Assembly (NCBI GenBank): GCA_905221605.1
Contig: CAJNDS010002723.1
Coordinates: 266,001 to 330,000, forward strand
DNA from: Symbiodinium natans
Taxonomy: Eukaryota; Sar; Dinophyceae; Suessiales; Symbiodiniaceae
Direction: 5' to 3'
Length of the DNA: 64,000 bases
The stretch's first letter is position 1; the number at the start of each line of letters is the position of its first letter. Below, in pieces: positions 38,101 through 48,449 of the stretch. The notes beneath the pieces were generated by a model. It was not told where the DNA came from, ran no database searches, and was given only the letters and a program-made list of their open reading frames with translations. A program made the position numbers and the translations under genes.

Positions 38101-39015
38101 CTCGTGCAGCAAATCAATGCTGGTGGTGGAGTCACCGTGGCTCGAGGACCACAGATTGTAACACCTCGAAACATAGAACACACAGGCTTGCCACAAGAGA
38201 CCCCCTAAGGGAAGCTGGTACTTTCCCAGCTCTGCATCTTGACCAGGAAACTTCTTTAGAGCAATTTGGCGCTCCAAGTCCAACCACACAGCCCAGAAGC
38301 CTTGGCGTACCGATTCAACTTGTCGTTCTATTGACCCTTTGGCTTGTGGCCTATATCCTGGAACCACATCAACAATAGTTGCGCTGTGGGGGCAGTTTCG
38401 GGACCTACTCAGTCTTTCCGCCAAAGCAATGATAGATCCTTCCTGATCCATTCGAAACGTCACGGCTTTGCCTACCAGTCCCATCTCACGCAGCACTCTG
38501 TTGATGTTAGCAAGCAATTGTGGATCTTCGAGGTTCGGCGCGGGCAGACTGACAGTATACCTGGAACCCAGGTGCGTCATCAACAGGACTCTTAGCTTGC
38601 CGAAAAAGAAAAAATCAAGACCAACAGTCTGATTCTCTTTTTGCAGACGGCGACGCAAGCGACGCGCGGGGACACGACCCTTCGACGAACAGCATGAGTC
38701 ACAGTTGGAATCATAAGGGAAATGGCCTTGAGCACGATGATGATACAAGGCGGTTGAGGACAACGGAATCCTAAAAGATCCTTCTTCTCCACTGTCCGGT
38801 GGTTCCGGTGGATTCTCTGGAGGCTTGGGGGGTCTCTCAGAAACCTCAGAAGGCTCGTAATCGGGACTTGACGGTGACGGAACCCCTTCGGGGACCCTTG
38901 AAGACGAAGACCCGGGCTCCCCACCACGAGGAGCTTCCAAATCAAAGGGCTCAGCTTCAGTCCCTTGTCCCGGCACTGGCAGTCCTCTGTGCATCATCCG
39001 CAGATGACACACTAA
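35119..39015 (-). CDS. copia element B Pol: integrase-RT-RNase H plus C-terminal domain
   Basis: Segment homologous to copia Pol, about 1,300 residues, ending with a stop just before the polypurine tract. In order it shows a His2Cys2 integrase zinc motif (HRAQGHFPYDSNCDSC, about 38,690-38,745), an integrase core with D (LDFFFF, ~38,612), D (RMDQEG, ~38,445) and E (GSIERQVE, ~38,330), reverse transcriptase with YVDDL (~36,935), and RNase H with FTDASW (~36,370), SSAESELAAL and SDSESAV. After RNase H it continues about 270 residues into a domain with ELCCEEGSS, HLSTPCSAGCG and a Cys/His cluster CDESHQHIH. The frame is open but has no start of its own; it would need fusion to gag-protease. Upstream it continues open through unrelated DNA to 41,418. 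Confidence 0.9.
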   Translation of the reverse strand, partial: LVCHLRMMHRGLPVPGQGTEAEPFDLEAPRGGEPGSSSSRVPEGVPSPSSPDYEPSEVSERPPKPPENPPEPPDSGEEGSFRIPLSSTALYHHRAQGHFPYDSNCDSCCSSKGRVPARRLRRRLQKENQTVGLDFFFFGKLRVLLMTHLGSRYTVSLPAPNLEDPQLLANINRVLREMGLVGKAVTFRMDQEGSIIALAERLSRSRNCPHSATIVDVVPGYRPQAKGSIERQVESVRQGFWAVWLDLERQIALKKFPGQDAELGKYQLPLGGLLWQACVFYVSRCYNLWSSSHGDSTTSIDLLHEEIVHRTRTLPFGCVVQAKVSKSKAHLAKYRGAKTVKAVYLGPVNARGGGIFAAPFGSTEIDVFPTGRIVDGACEVGTVEGLAVAQSLVLDGKDPERPVLYEPEGVDDDTYAPVSAPAEEGEAGILPDEGENMEDMEIDWLSNHLLESLYQGPDLRATSQEVADSFTLKFGGSRVKCQVPRNAVSETSGEQLDPSLLYASMKLELEELESFGVGKVISEDEARKSARESGRRVLTTSRWVNTVKRKGLYRSRLVVRDYASMGGTTLSEGIYSPTTSLEGLRLLLALLCRRGLVLSCDVSVAFMHAAVSRPEYVELPSNVSIADSKIPQKAGNKKVYLRLHKAMNGLRSAPLSWYKELSSHLEQSGFSPSLDPTIYRRKTSKGLTLVLFYVDDLLIYSEDPSEGKKVFEDLQKRYKLKLTGELHENCAGEVSFLGRRIFRNKGEKRVYFGLDAKYLDSCCEEYGITKPNPKLPSLEKRYSDLIKKGQTEKISPAAHEKYRRTLGRLAWAALSRPDLQFCCGFLGRHQSAPDEAAETCMRDVLKWVKGLPHKVQVFPSTREILEDDADPQAVSCFTDASWSLNSVSGGVITWENCCLKTFSRKQSTTALSSAESELAALTEIAREGLYIALLTETILEGIPKDRETGYYLLKGYSDSESAVSISKMGTLLRKVRHIELRAAFLQELVQLGRFTIEHIPGAVNPADALTKSPTNDSLVSLCEACGLIPEPVHWKEKNSGTSVSVTFKEPNKPADEVCELNVPVSWRAAAEKVARNQASYVVVELCCEEGSSLSKACSKNPCIAYFGVTKQVDLLSENGYQLLKEVFSVLLQEGVKVYVHLSTPCSAGCGLRHLRFRKGGQSYARWRESLLVHKRSWRRIWNLLRPYANCPRLLLSHEWPARSDLWNETVFRSVSQRLGLAKGCVVDRCCFEKGSERAWKRWWFCSNSSNFINSMARNRCDESHQHIHLQLPASGVYPELLGEEMLKGARRAMEEDRT

Positions 39016-39700
39016 TGGACTGCTCGCCGGCGGGCTCTCATCATTGCCCTTTTCAACAACATCAAGCACACCAAGCCAAGCACAAACACTCCCAAGCACA
39101 CTGCAAGCCTTGCAAAACAACATGCTCAACATGCAACGTGTACGTGTTTGGGGTTTTGGGGCCTTCCTATGCAAGACAAACTGCTTGTAGCTAGGCACTC
39201 GGACCCAGTGGTCCCCACAAAAGATCCTAACACTGCAGCCCTTCCTGCGCGGCCTCACTCTAAAGACCTTCCGATCCTTTTCTCCAACGGAACACCTCTC
39301 AAACTCGACAAACAAAATGTGGAACCCCCAAAACACTAGACCACCCAAGAGGCTGCAGAAGCCCAAGACGGCCACGATGGCCATGACATCCAGTCCTGGC
39401 CCAAGACCATTCCTGTATAGGCTGGCGGTGGTTCGGTTGGGGTTGAAGTTAAGGTTCGGGATTTGGTGCGTTTCAAAGGGGTTTCGGGCACAAGCAAGCT
39501 CAAGCTCAAGCAATTCAAGCGGCAAAGCAAGCTCAAACAACTCATGCCTCACATGTGTTTCAAGAAAACGAAACCACGCACTCACATCCTTGTTTTCTTC
39601 TCGAAAGGAAATTCGGTGCGCCGCGTAGGCGTAGTCCAGGACTCCATCCCGAACAGAAAAGAAAGCTATGATACATTCCAAGCCGGGCCCACGGTTCTGG
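39016..39700 (-). other. non-homologous spacer in element B (right of Pol)
   Basis: About 0.7 kb between the end of ORF X and the Pol-homologous part. The minus strand is rich in CTTGAGCTTG and TTTGAGCTTGCTTTGC words, a style also seen at 41,430-41,870 and in the element B LTR. It has no protein motif. Minus-sense TTGCTCGGAG- or CGAGCAG-like edges could be splice or insertion boundaries; I cannot decide between them. Confidence 0.5.
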
Positions 39701-39707
39701 ATCCCCT

Positions 39708-41418
39708 TCATCCCTTCTTGATCGTCTCTTTTGCGGCGGCCACCACCGCATCGAAGCTGGGGACATTGGCCGAGCTGCTGGAAGATGGGGCTCCCGATTC
39801 GGGAACCGTTGGCATGGAGGGCCCCGAAGCGGGGCGTGGCATCGCCTTTACCGCCGGTGGCGGCGGCGGAAGAACGAACGAGCGCTCCGTGCCCGTCTGT
39901 CCAAGACCAAGGTGGGGCTGTTGAAGCCGGAGAAGGTGGCTCCAGGGGCATATCCCCGTCGTCGTGGTGGCCCGGAGTTGCAGCCGAAGTTCCCGGAACC
40001 ATTGGTGGAGCTGGAGGATCTCGACCACCCATTCCTGCTTGCTTCACCATCGGTGGTGGTGCCGTCTCTGGCGTGGGGAGGCAAAGGGCCTCTTGGACTG
40101 AGATATTGTCCTCCCGGCACTTCAAGCAAAATCTCAGCGCCTCTTCGGGGCCTTCGCCATGGAGGTCTTCGTCGGCCGAAATGGAGGTGGAGCTCGAATC
40201 GTCTGACGTAGACCCACCAGGACCAGCACGGGCCTTCGGCTTCAACCTCCTGCGCGAATCTCGCGCGGCCCTGCGGGCATTGCTGGCCTCCTTCGACTGT
40301 AATGCAGCATCCGTTCGAAGCCTCAAACTCGTAGTGAGCTCGCCCCACGCGACACGTTCGTCGCGATACCGCGTAAAGCGCGGTCCCTCGAAGAGACGCG
40401 GCTCGTGAAGGGCCAACAACGGGCGTTCCCCCGCCTTTGCACTGATAAAGGCGCGCAAGCAGATGAGGAGCCGCTGAAGATACCCCATTGCGCTTATGGA
40501 GCATTCGCGCTCTCGGCGATCGTTGCGCCCTCCAGCGCCCTTGGTAACGACGCCCAGCCTGTCTATGGCTGACAGGACGTCGTGGGGCCTCAGCCCCCAT
40601 TCGAAGAGGCCTTTGCCTTGGAGAAGAAGATGGAGGCGCTCTTCTGCAGCCACGTCTTGATCCACAGTGGAGGTGGCCACCTCCCGAAATCTTTTGGGAC
40701 GGCGACCCTCTTCTTGCACAGGTTCGGGAAGTACCTGTGGTGGATGTGGACCTTCCGGAAACCGTGGAAGCACCGAGTGCCACGGAGTCGGGGCTGCATA
40801 TTCGCTGGGACGAACCAAAGTTGCAGACCCACCAAAGATCTGGCGAGTAATCGCCGGAGACCCCAGCTGCTGCACCACATAGGCCTCGCCAATGGTCCCG
40901 GCCATGGCGAGGGAATCGTAAATGGCACTTGGGTCTGCTGGGGGCCCATAATAATGGGAAAGCTGGGGCATTGGTTCCCCAGGCTCGGGGTACAAATGGA
41001 CCCCAAGCTCGGCAGCCTCGGCAATCCTCCTCCTCATATCGAAAAGCAAAGCATGATGCAAGGCCGTCAGGTGTTGTCCCGGAATGGATGGTGGCTGCGT
41101 GGTGTCCACCGGGGTAATCCTCGGCACATCGGAATCTCCAAGCTCCACGGGGTCCGCCGCAAGGGGGCGCCAATGCCCCCAATTCTCGGAGTCGGTAGGC
41201 GAAGGCACCTCCCGATCCGGATGACGGAAAAGAACTTCCCCCGAGGAAGCCGCTGATGGAACCTCTTTCTCTCCAATTGGCTCCTGGACCGTCACCTCCT
41301 CCAGCGACGGGCCCACCATTGGCGAAACACTCGCCTCTCCACCAACTGGGTCCTCTATCGTAGGCCCAGAGGCTTCCACCTCCACTTCCGGCGTGACACT
41401 CTGAGAGCCACCCATCAT
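39708..41418 (-). CDS. ORF X, unrecognised protein inside element B
   Basis: Starts at tandem ATG codons (MMGGSQSVTPEVEVE) and encodes about 560 residues, very acidic and proline-rich at the N-terminus. A central part has helix-like, arginine-rich text (ASNARRAARDSRRRLKPKAR, then DDSSSTSISADED), and a Cys pair follows (CLKCRED). Near 39,905 the coding character moves to another frame, which ends ...SFDAVVAAAKETIKKG and a stop at 39,708, so a frameshift is likely. I recognise no family. It lies in the same orientation as gag and pol, between protease and integrase, where copia elements have no extra gene. It could be a captured host exon, a piece of another retroelement, or a true extra exon of this family. 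Confidence 0.5.
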
Positions 41419-41429
41419 GGATCGTATTG

Positions 41430-41870
41430 CTCTCCGAGCAACAAAAGCAAAAGGCTACTAGAACCAAAACACTCAGAGCTCCGGATCTGTTCCTTCGTGC
41501 GCTTCCGAAAGGCGCTCCAATCCCTTGCATAAGCGAAAAACACCCCATGAAAAACATGATGCACCCACGCAAAGCAAGCTCCAAAGCATGTATCTTCCCA
41601 AGGTTCCAAAGCAACATGCTCAAGCAATTCAATCCAAGCTCAAAAATCAAGCGCAAGTTCAAGCCAAACATGTCATGCTGCTTCCTAATCAAGGTCAAGC
41701 CACACATGTCATGCTGTTTCCTAAGATTTTTGTCGAAAACAAGCTCTTCTTGAGGACTTTCTGGGCAACTTGAGGGAACTTTGGGCTTTCCCAGAGGACT
41801 TTCGGGATTGAAGATCTCAGACCTAAACCCTCGAAGGAGAAACGAAAACGGAGTTGAAGACAAAGCGTGT
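41430..41870 (-). other. non-homologous spacer in element B (left of gag-protease)
   Basis: Repetitive minus-strand text with CTTGAG and GCATGACATGT words. It includes a local duplication, AAGCCAAACATGTCATGCTG and AAGCCACACATGTCATGCTG on the plus strand (about 41,664 and 41,698). There is no protein motif, although the upstream gag frame stays open through it. Confidence 0.5.
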
Positions 41871-44062
41871 CGGCCACACTGCTCATCATCGAGCTCATCG
41901 ACCTTACGCAGGCTCTTTCCTCCTTTCTTCAAGATGCTCCTGGGAGCGGTCCGCTGTCCTGGGGGGATAGGAACCTCAGATCCTGGCACAACAGTGTCCT
42001 TCAGTGAATCAAGTTCCATGTCTTTAGGCCCCTCCGCCCCTTTCTTGGAGGAGGCTTTAGACTTCTTTCCCCCACTAAACGCCCACCAGGCCCGATTGTG
42101 ACCAACCAACTTGATACTCTTCTTGTTCCCTTTGTACATTCGGGACCCCGTTTTGGACAGATAGGTCTTCCAACCCAGTTCCGCCCCACACCATGGAGAG
42201 AGGACGTTAAACCCGACATCAGCCACCAACACCTCCCCGAGTCTCAGAAGAACATCACCGAAGTAAACTTCGATATCGACCACAGACGAAACGTCGATCG
42301 AACCTCCAGAGGCGTTGAACAGACTGGCTGCCTTGTCGTGTGTCTTCACCACACGAAATCCTGAGATAAACTGGTTGGAAACTATGTGGCACGTAGCCCC
42401 ACTATCAACCAACCAAACATCCCTCGGGCTAACCCCTAGGTGCGAGCACATCTGAGAGAGGTTTCCTCTTTGAGAAAACTTCGAGCCTAAGGCCCCCATG
42501 GACTCTTCAACTACGGTGCCTACCGGCTTCACCTCTTCAGGCGCGTTCAGAACACGAGGAGGAAGAGAAGGTTCGGCCGAAGCTTCCCGCACTCCAGAAA
42601 AACCCAAAGCCATCAAGGTGGCTTCCCCAGAGTCTGCTTCCGATTCGGGCTCACCCAAGTAACGGCCTTTCCCTTCTCCTTTCTTCTTCTTCGACTTCTC
42701 CTTGCCCTTTCCGCGCCCTTTGGGGCTCTTGTCCCCGTGCTCGCTCCGAGGAGTTCCACCTCCCCGCGGCGTTCCTCCACCTTTGGGAGTTCCCCCACCT
42801 TTGGGATTTCGGTCCCCTTTTCCTTTGTCTTTAGGCTTCTTTCGATCCTTTCCATGGTCGCCCTTGCCTTTGTCCGGAATTCCACCACCACGGGCCTTCT
42901 CATCCCTTTGCTTCTGCCAGCATTTCTCGGCTTGGTGTCCCCGTTTCCCGCAGTAATCACACAAAGTGTCACTGAGGGATCGAGACGTTCCACCTGGAGC
43001 CTCACATAGTCGAAGCTGTTCTTCGTAGTACTTCAGACTGCTGCACAATGAGTTCCAGTCGTTGCTCTTCCCATGCAAGACAACGTATTGACGAAGCTCG
43101 GTATTCACCGCTTGCAAAAGGATACTGCACCGATCAGCCTCTGACAGAAGAAGTTCAGGGAAATTCGACAGCTTTGCCTCAGACCGAGAAAACTCATCTT
43201 CAAGGTGCCTAATGAGGTCAGTAGGTCGCCGAATATGTTGGCACGTGTGCTGCAACTTCAAACACTGGTCACGCACGAAGACGGCTTCCATGCGGGATAC
43301 TATGCTGTACTGCTGTGTGATGGTGCGCATGGCCTCGTACCCACAGGCACTCAAAGCCTGTCGCTTCGAGCAAGAGCGTAGCAACTCCAGACCCCTTTCC
43401 CACTTTGCCAGGGCTTGGGTCAGGTAGTAGAACAGCTTAGCGTAGCCATGCCACGTTTCCACTTCTCGCATGCGTCCTTTGCTCATGCCTTGATGCTCCA
43501 GTAATGGCAAAGGCGGCAGGTACTTCTCCGCTCGGTTCTGAAGAGTGGACCCACCACTAAAAGAAGTAGACGAAGACGACCCCGTCGCTGCTGTGGCACC
43601 AGGTCCAGAAAACGGGTCGGCAGTCTTGGCTTTAGCTGCAGCTTCAGCAACCAACTTAGCAGTCTCAGCGGCCTTCTCTTCTGCCTCGTTTCGGCGTTTC
43701 TCCTCTAAGTCCATGCGTCTCATGAGAGCAGCTATCAACTGCTGGTTCTGTTGAGTAGCCTGCCCTTGCTGACGCAAGAGCTCAAGTGTAGACTGGTTCT
43801 GCTGACGTAGCATTTCCAACACGATGGCTTGAAACCCAGTCTCGGCTCCTCCACCGCTGGCTGTGGGCAAAGTTCCCCCTGCCTGACTGCCCGCTGGTGA
43901 AGCCTGCGCTTGAGCAGGAGTTGCCGGAGGGGACTCAAAGGGGTTTGGTGCTTACTGAGGTCGCGAAGTTGTCTGGCCTGCTTGACCAAACAGCAAAGCC
44001 TCTTCTTCAGGACTCACGTCCGGTACCGGCACCTGAGAAGGGTCCGGAGCTTGGGCGGCCAT
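41871..44062 (-). pseudogene. copia element B gag-protease, in-frame stop
   Basis: Starts at the first ATG after the primer binding site (44062, MAAQAPDPSQ). Codon 37 is TAA (43952-43954), after which the same frame continues for over 650 codons, so the stop looks like a single mutation or a leaky stop. Next come a Gln-rich helical segment (RQQNQSTLELLRQQGQATQQ), a copia-type capsid region, a zinc knuckle CDYCGKRGHQAEKC (about 42,920-42,961), a long Lys/Gly-rich RNA-binding linker, and the aspartic protease site WLVDSGATCHIV (about 42,405). Homology to copia proteins ends near 41,870, where the 2.8-kb block begins, so no Gag-Pol fusion can be made without removing that block. Confidence 0.88.
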
Positions 44063-44087
44063 GGTCTCTACTGGAACGTCCTCAGAT

Positions 44088-44099
44088 GCTCCGCTACCA
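44088..44099 (-). other. primer binding site, initiator tRNA-Met type
   Basis: TGGTAGCGGAGC on the minus strand abuts the LTR end TTTTTCACA with no gap. Its complement ends in CTACCA, as eukaryotic initiator tRNA-Met 3' ends do. It fixes the right-hand boundary and direction of element B. Confidence 0.88.
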
Positions 44100-44650
44100 T
44101 GTGAAAAACGCAGAGCTCTTTTTCACTCCACGCTTGAGCCAAAACACCAGAGGTGTTCGGCAAGTCTCTCGCAGAGTCAGCGCAGCTTCACTTTCGTGAA
44201 TTCCATCTCAACTTTGTTAAACAAAGGAGGAACACATGCAAACGTCCTAATGCTTCTCAGGACTCCGTGCTTCAGCAAAACAAGCATACAAGTGCACAGC
44301 CACTCTGCTCGAACCTCAGTACGACGACACGAGCGAAGCGAGGGTCGGCGGCCAAGGTTTCAAGAGCAAACTCAGAGCAACACGCACTTCTTCAAGGATG
44401 CTCCGAAAGCATCTCGAGTGCTTCTCTGCTCATCATGCACACTCCAAGCGTCTCACGTTAAGCTCAAAGCAAGAAACACTTTCAAGCCAAGCTCCAAACA
44501 TGCTATGTCCATGCCTGTTTCTGCTAACACAAAACAAACGGTTCAAGCACAGTTCTCAACTCACGCAATGCAAACTCGTGGTTCATGTCACATGTGCAAG
44601 ACATCCTGTCAACTGTAAAGGCACTCACAAGGAAGTTAAAAACTTTCACA
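44100..44650 (-). repeat. element B 5' LTR
   Basis: 551 bp on the minus strand, starting TGTGAAAGTTTTTAACTT and ending TTTTTCACA, so the ends are imperfect inverted repeats with TG...CA. It differs from the 3' LTR at about eight positions. It contains the spliced-leader-like word near the 3' (U5) end. Confidence 0.95.
44133..44144 (-). promoter_or_regulatory. 12-nt match to spliced-leader 3' end in LTR B
   Basis: TTTTGGCTCAAG on the minus strand, in element sense, identical to the last 12 nt of the conserved dinoflagellate spliced leader. The same word is in the 3' LTR (31969-31980) and in the LTR fragment (29353-29364). It may be a relic of a trans-spliced genomic RNA fixed in the repeat region. 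Confidence 0.6.
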
Positions 44651-45732
44651 ACAATCCATCAGTTTTTGTTAAAAGTTGTCTTAAATTTTGATCTTCTTTC
44701 CTGTTTTTCAAAAACTGTTTACTGCAATGCTTCTGGATCTTTCATGAGGTATTTTTGGCAGAAAATGGGTGATAAAATTGGCTGGGGGTTGCGCCCCCAG
44801 ACCCCCGCTTACTTTTGAAAGTAAGTGTTTGCACCGTCAGATCCGAGCGGCAACGGTTTTGTTTGAAGACCATTTGCTGCATAGTCAGTAAGTGCCTTCC
44901 ATAACAGAATAAACGTCACTGCTCAGGGCTGCCCCCACTAATCACTATAAGTGCTAAAGCTGGTCCTGCACACCGCTGCAACTTGCTTGGTTGAAGTTCC
45001 CACTGCGCAAAGCACTTCCTTGGCGTTCTCGCTCTTACTGACCAAGAGAAGCGCACAAGCAAGCAAACACTCACCCTGCCACTTCCACAACAGCAAGATT
45101 GGAATTCTGCTTGGTTTCTGAAATTGCAGAAAGCGCATCCATAAGCTTCAACAATTTAATTTGCCGAACTCGTGCCCCGCGCAGCAACCGATTTTGGTCT
45201 TCAAGGCTACAGGCTGGCATGTGCAATTTTTGGGCGTGGGAACTGGCCAAAAAGCTGGCAGCTTCTGCTTTCTTGTGGGACTTGGAAGCGCAACAGCCTG
45301 GTTAACTGTCCCGCGCAGCGGCCGATTTTTGGGACTGGGCAAACCTGTTACAGAACTGGACAGAACAAACACATCTCTGCTCTCAGGTTCTTAACACCCG
45401 ATAGACTTAAGATCTCTCCGTCTTGCTCAAGTTTTGTCGTTTAATAAGCTTCCGGCTTAGATTTTTCTTCCTGCTGTTTCCGGATCCGGAGAGTCCACAG
45501 GCTTCAAGTGTGCTATTTATCTGCGTGCTGCTTCCTGGTTCTTCAGGTTCGCGCTTTTACTTTACCCGATCGGCTTCAGGTTCGCTTCCTGCTGCGAGCA
45601 CTGAAGATGGGTTTGCAACCCACTTAGCAAACAGGCTTCCTGCACTGGGCTGGTTCTTTACACCGCTGGCAATTGCTCGCTTGCCAAGTCCCCACTGGCT
45701 GACCACCATAAAGCACGTAACCTCGGCCCTAC
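44651..45732. other. intergenic, no gene recognised
   Basis: No gene recognised. A short duplication has CCGCGCAGC.GCCGATTTTTGG-like text at about 45,176 and 45,310. The dispersed motif CCCACTGGCTGACCACCAT, also found around element A, is at 45691-45709. Confidence 0.45.
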
Positions 45733-45972
45733 ATGAACCTGCGTGACTCGCAACACCTCACAACACACTGCCAGCAGCTTCGGGCATATAGGGCCTATGA
45801 GGTGTTTTTGAACGGCATACCGAACCAGCTGCAAGACTCGGGTATGCTGCTCGGAATCGCTGACACGCTACTGCATCTGCCTGAAACGTTTCCGGCAGCG
45901 TATTTGAAGGTTTATGACCCTATCATCACGCAGTGCCTTAGATTGTCGGGGGCATTGCAGCTTGGCCAGTGA
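45733..45972 (+). other. short protein-like frame, unrecognised
   Basis: 79 codons with protein-like composition (AYEVFLNGIPNQLQDSGMLL, then a leucine-rich stretch and a stop). No family recognised. It could be a decayed exon. Confidence 0.2.
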
Positions 45973-45999
45973 CTTGTGGCAGTCCACTGTGCGCGTCCA

Positions 46000-46515
46000 T
46001 CACATATTTGGTAGTAGGGCATGTGGGACACCGATAAGCGCGGCCAGCCAAGAAGGCCACCATGGCTGCAGGCGGCACATTGATCTGCAGGTCAGTAATT
46101 TTATGTCAGATTCAGGAAAACCAAGAACAATGGGCAGCCCTGCCGTACGCTCCAGGGGACCTTTTTGGTGGGACTCGAATGCGAGCAGAAGTGCACCCAG
46201 CCAATAATCTGGGTCAGCGTAGCTGAGCATTGCAGGAAAACTGGCATTGATGACACTCAGCAAGTCCGACACCGCAGAGAAAAGATCCGCGATGTACTGC
46301 GCTGTGGTAAGAAAGCCATACCCCACCAGGGACTGCCTCGCTTTGTCCAGCTGCGGGACCGGGCAATCCAACATTTGAGCAAGGTCGAAATGCCTCCCAA
46401 GAAGCCTTGCAGGCATGGGCCGCAGCTGCTCAGCACACGGACGTGGAAACGGCCAGGCTTGCCCAGCCCAGCCTGAATACGTTCCTAGGCATTTCGCTGC
46501 AGGGCACACAGACAC
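46000..46515 (-). other. short protein-like frame, unrecognised
   Basis: 171 codons. The middle part reads like a folded protein, with alternating hydrophobic helices (GFLTTAQYIADLFSAVSDLL, SYADPDYWLGALLLAF). No family recognised and the opposite strand is also open, so chance is possible. Confidence 0.25.
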
Positions 46516-46715
46516 TTGGGCAAAGACACTATCAAGAATTTAGGCCGGACCTTCCTCCTGCCCATTTTCCTTGACGCCATCCGGCTTGCTCTTGCAGCCT
46601 TGGTGGCCAACCAAAACATTGAACATTTTTGGTCAGTTTTTAACTTGACACTGCAGCAACCTCGCCGGAGGTCGTCAGCATCTCTTCCGAAACTAACGAA
46701 GGCTCTTCCTGCACG

Positions 46716-47015
46716 ATGGATAACATGTCTGACGCGGAGGACGAACCCGAGGCACAGGTGAATGATTGGCGCTTCTCGGAGCTGCGAACCACTGACCTTG
46801 TAGCTTTGCGAGAATTGGATGTCTCCGTCCCTTTCCGGCTGCCAGTCATCTTTGATGCGCATTGGAAAGGGATCAGCACCACACCCACCAAGCATGGGCC
46901 CCACCGGTTCCAGGGTAGTCCGTGGCAGATGGCCAGTGGAGCAACCACGAAAGAAAGGCCCCCCGTTCCCACAGGCACACCGCGGAGCCGGAAGGGTGTT
47001 CGCTGCAAGCTGTAA
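46716..47015 (+). other. short protein-like frame, unrecognised
   Basis: 99 codons, acidic start (MDNMSDAEDEPEAQVNDW), then ELRTTDLVALRELDVSVPF and a basic tail. Reads like coding sequence but matches no family I know. Confidence 0.25.
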
Positions 47016-47196
47016 GCACACAAAAGACAAGCACGATCCAATCCGTGGCATAGCACGAGAGGGTTGCCAAACCCAGAGTATCCCAAGGTAGTCTTGCGGC
47101 ATTCAGCGGTGAGAAGATGTGAGGGCTCACATCAGGGCAGCATGCCATGAAAGGACTTAATCGTGCGTTCGCATGGCGTCAGTGGGAGCCTTCAGT

Positions 47197-47654
47197 TCAG
47201 ATTGACAGTTTGCTGTCCATTGCCAGGAGCCATCCCAGTCCGGACGCCGGGAGCGATGGCCAGCTGAGGTGGTATGGGAGCGCCTCCCTTCTTGGCTGGG
47301 CATGACCTGCATTGGAGGCAGCCCCCCACTTAGAGATGCCGTCCGGAATGGAGATACGCATGTATCTTGTCATTGAGGTTTGGGCCGCGTGCCACATCAC
47401 CCGGACAGCTTCCTGGATTTGCCTGTACTGCACAACACCTTCGTCCTTCACTGAAAGGGGAAGGAGGTAACTGCAGCACGCAGGGCCGAAGGCTCAGGTT
47501 CTTGGAGGTGCCATGACAGTACATCCCAAACCAGAAGCTGTTGGCGCTGCTTGGTTCGTTTGGCTTGCATGAGCCCCTTAATGGCAGCCCAATGAGCAGT
47601 AGCTGCCATACCACGCATTTTGGGAAAGTCCTGCCTGGGTTCCAGCTTTATCAT
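47197..47654 (-). other. possible two-piece coding remnant, unrecognised
   Basis: Two overlapping minus-strand frames (47654 to 47448 and 47451 to 47197) read as protein-like. They meet at CCTCCTTCCCCTTTCAG, which looks like a splice acceptor with a pyrimidine tract. The second part would start at the base after CAG. No family recognised. Confidence 0.22.
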
Positions 47655-47803
47655 CGGGGCAGATTGCCCGCTTCTATGTGCTACAACCGTGTGTGAACCC
47701 CTCGGACTTGAGTTTGAGCATCTCTCGTCTGGACGGTAACACCCCCGTGTCGTACAACGGCGTCATGCAATTGGGAGAGACCAGCTAGGAGATGCTGCTT
47801 CTG

Positions 47804-48435
47804 GGCTGTGGACACTTCTACGCGAAGATAAGATTTCCACTTTATTGCCATCGAGCACCTGTGGACCTGGATCTGCGGGGTTCCTGCCTGCTTGGATGTA
47901 TATCTCTGCTTGCATCAAAGCAGCCATACATGACTACCTCCCCACGGCAGGTGGCCAAGCGTGATGTGAGCCCTCACACGGTTTGGGCATGGAGAGTCTG
48001 ATTCTGGTTCAATAAACCCTCACCGGCCAAGGTGATATTTTCTTGGCCTTAGTGCGAAGTTTTGACTGAGGGACTCTCCCACTTCCTGCGGGGCAGGTGG
48101 AGTCCCCGCCTGCTTGGATTTACCTGATGGCTCTGACTGGAACGAAGCATGCTCGGAGAGGCTCACTGGCTGACCACCATGGCTGGTCCTACCCTTTGCT
48201 CTTGCCGTTAAGTCCCCACTGGCTGACCACCATGGAGCAACTTTCAACTTCGGATCAAGAAGGTTGACACCTGCAACGTCTCGTGCCAAGGCACGACGAT
48301 GCCCCACCTGTGATGGCGGGCTTGCGAACCTTCTCGTGAAACGGCCTTAGCTGGTGCTGAATGTAGTCGCATCGGTGGTTTTGTGAATCTGGCAACGTCG
48401 CCTCTTGCAACGCACCTGCGCACTCGGTGCTACAT
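47804..48435 (+). repeat. left copy of diverged direct repeat flanking element A
   Basis: Shares collinear blocks with 58098-59224: GGCTGTGGACACTTCTACG (47804), CCCCGCCTGCTTGGAT...TACCTGA (about 48,102), two CACTGGCTGACCACCATGG words (48163 and about 48,216) and GAATCTGGCAACGTCG (48385). Element A lies between the two copies. Confidence 0.65.
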
Positions 48436-48449
48436 GTGTGCTCCCGGCG

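Larger units (their letters stand above)
31936..44650 (-). mobile_element. Ty1/copia LTR retrotransposon B, interrupted
   Basis: Complete architecture on the minus strand: 5' LTR (44100-44650), initiator-Met-type primer binding site, gag with zinc knuckle, aspartic protease, integrase, reverse transcriptase, RNase H, polypurine tract, 3' LTR. Integrase before reverse transcriptase is the copia order. The two LTRs differ at roughly 8 of about 550 positions, so the insertion is fairly young. The element is damaged: gag codon 37 is a stop, a 2.8-kb block separates protease from integrase, and the 3' LTR is split by a 2.59-kb insertion. I find no 5-bp target duplication: CTTTG precedes the left end and ACAAT follows the right end. 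Confidence 0.92.

Noticed and set aside
31931-44655. 5-bp target duplication for element B
   Set aside because: CTTTG on the left and ACAAT on the right do not match, so none is claimed.
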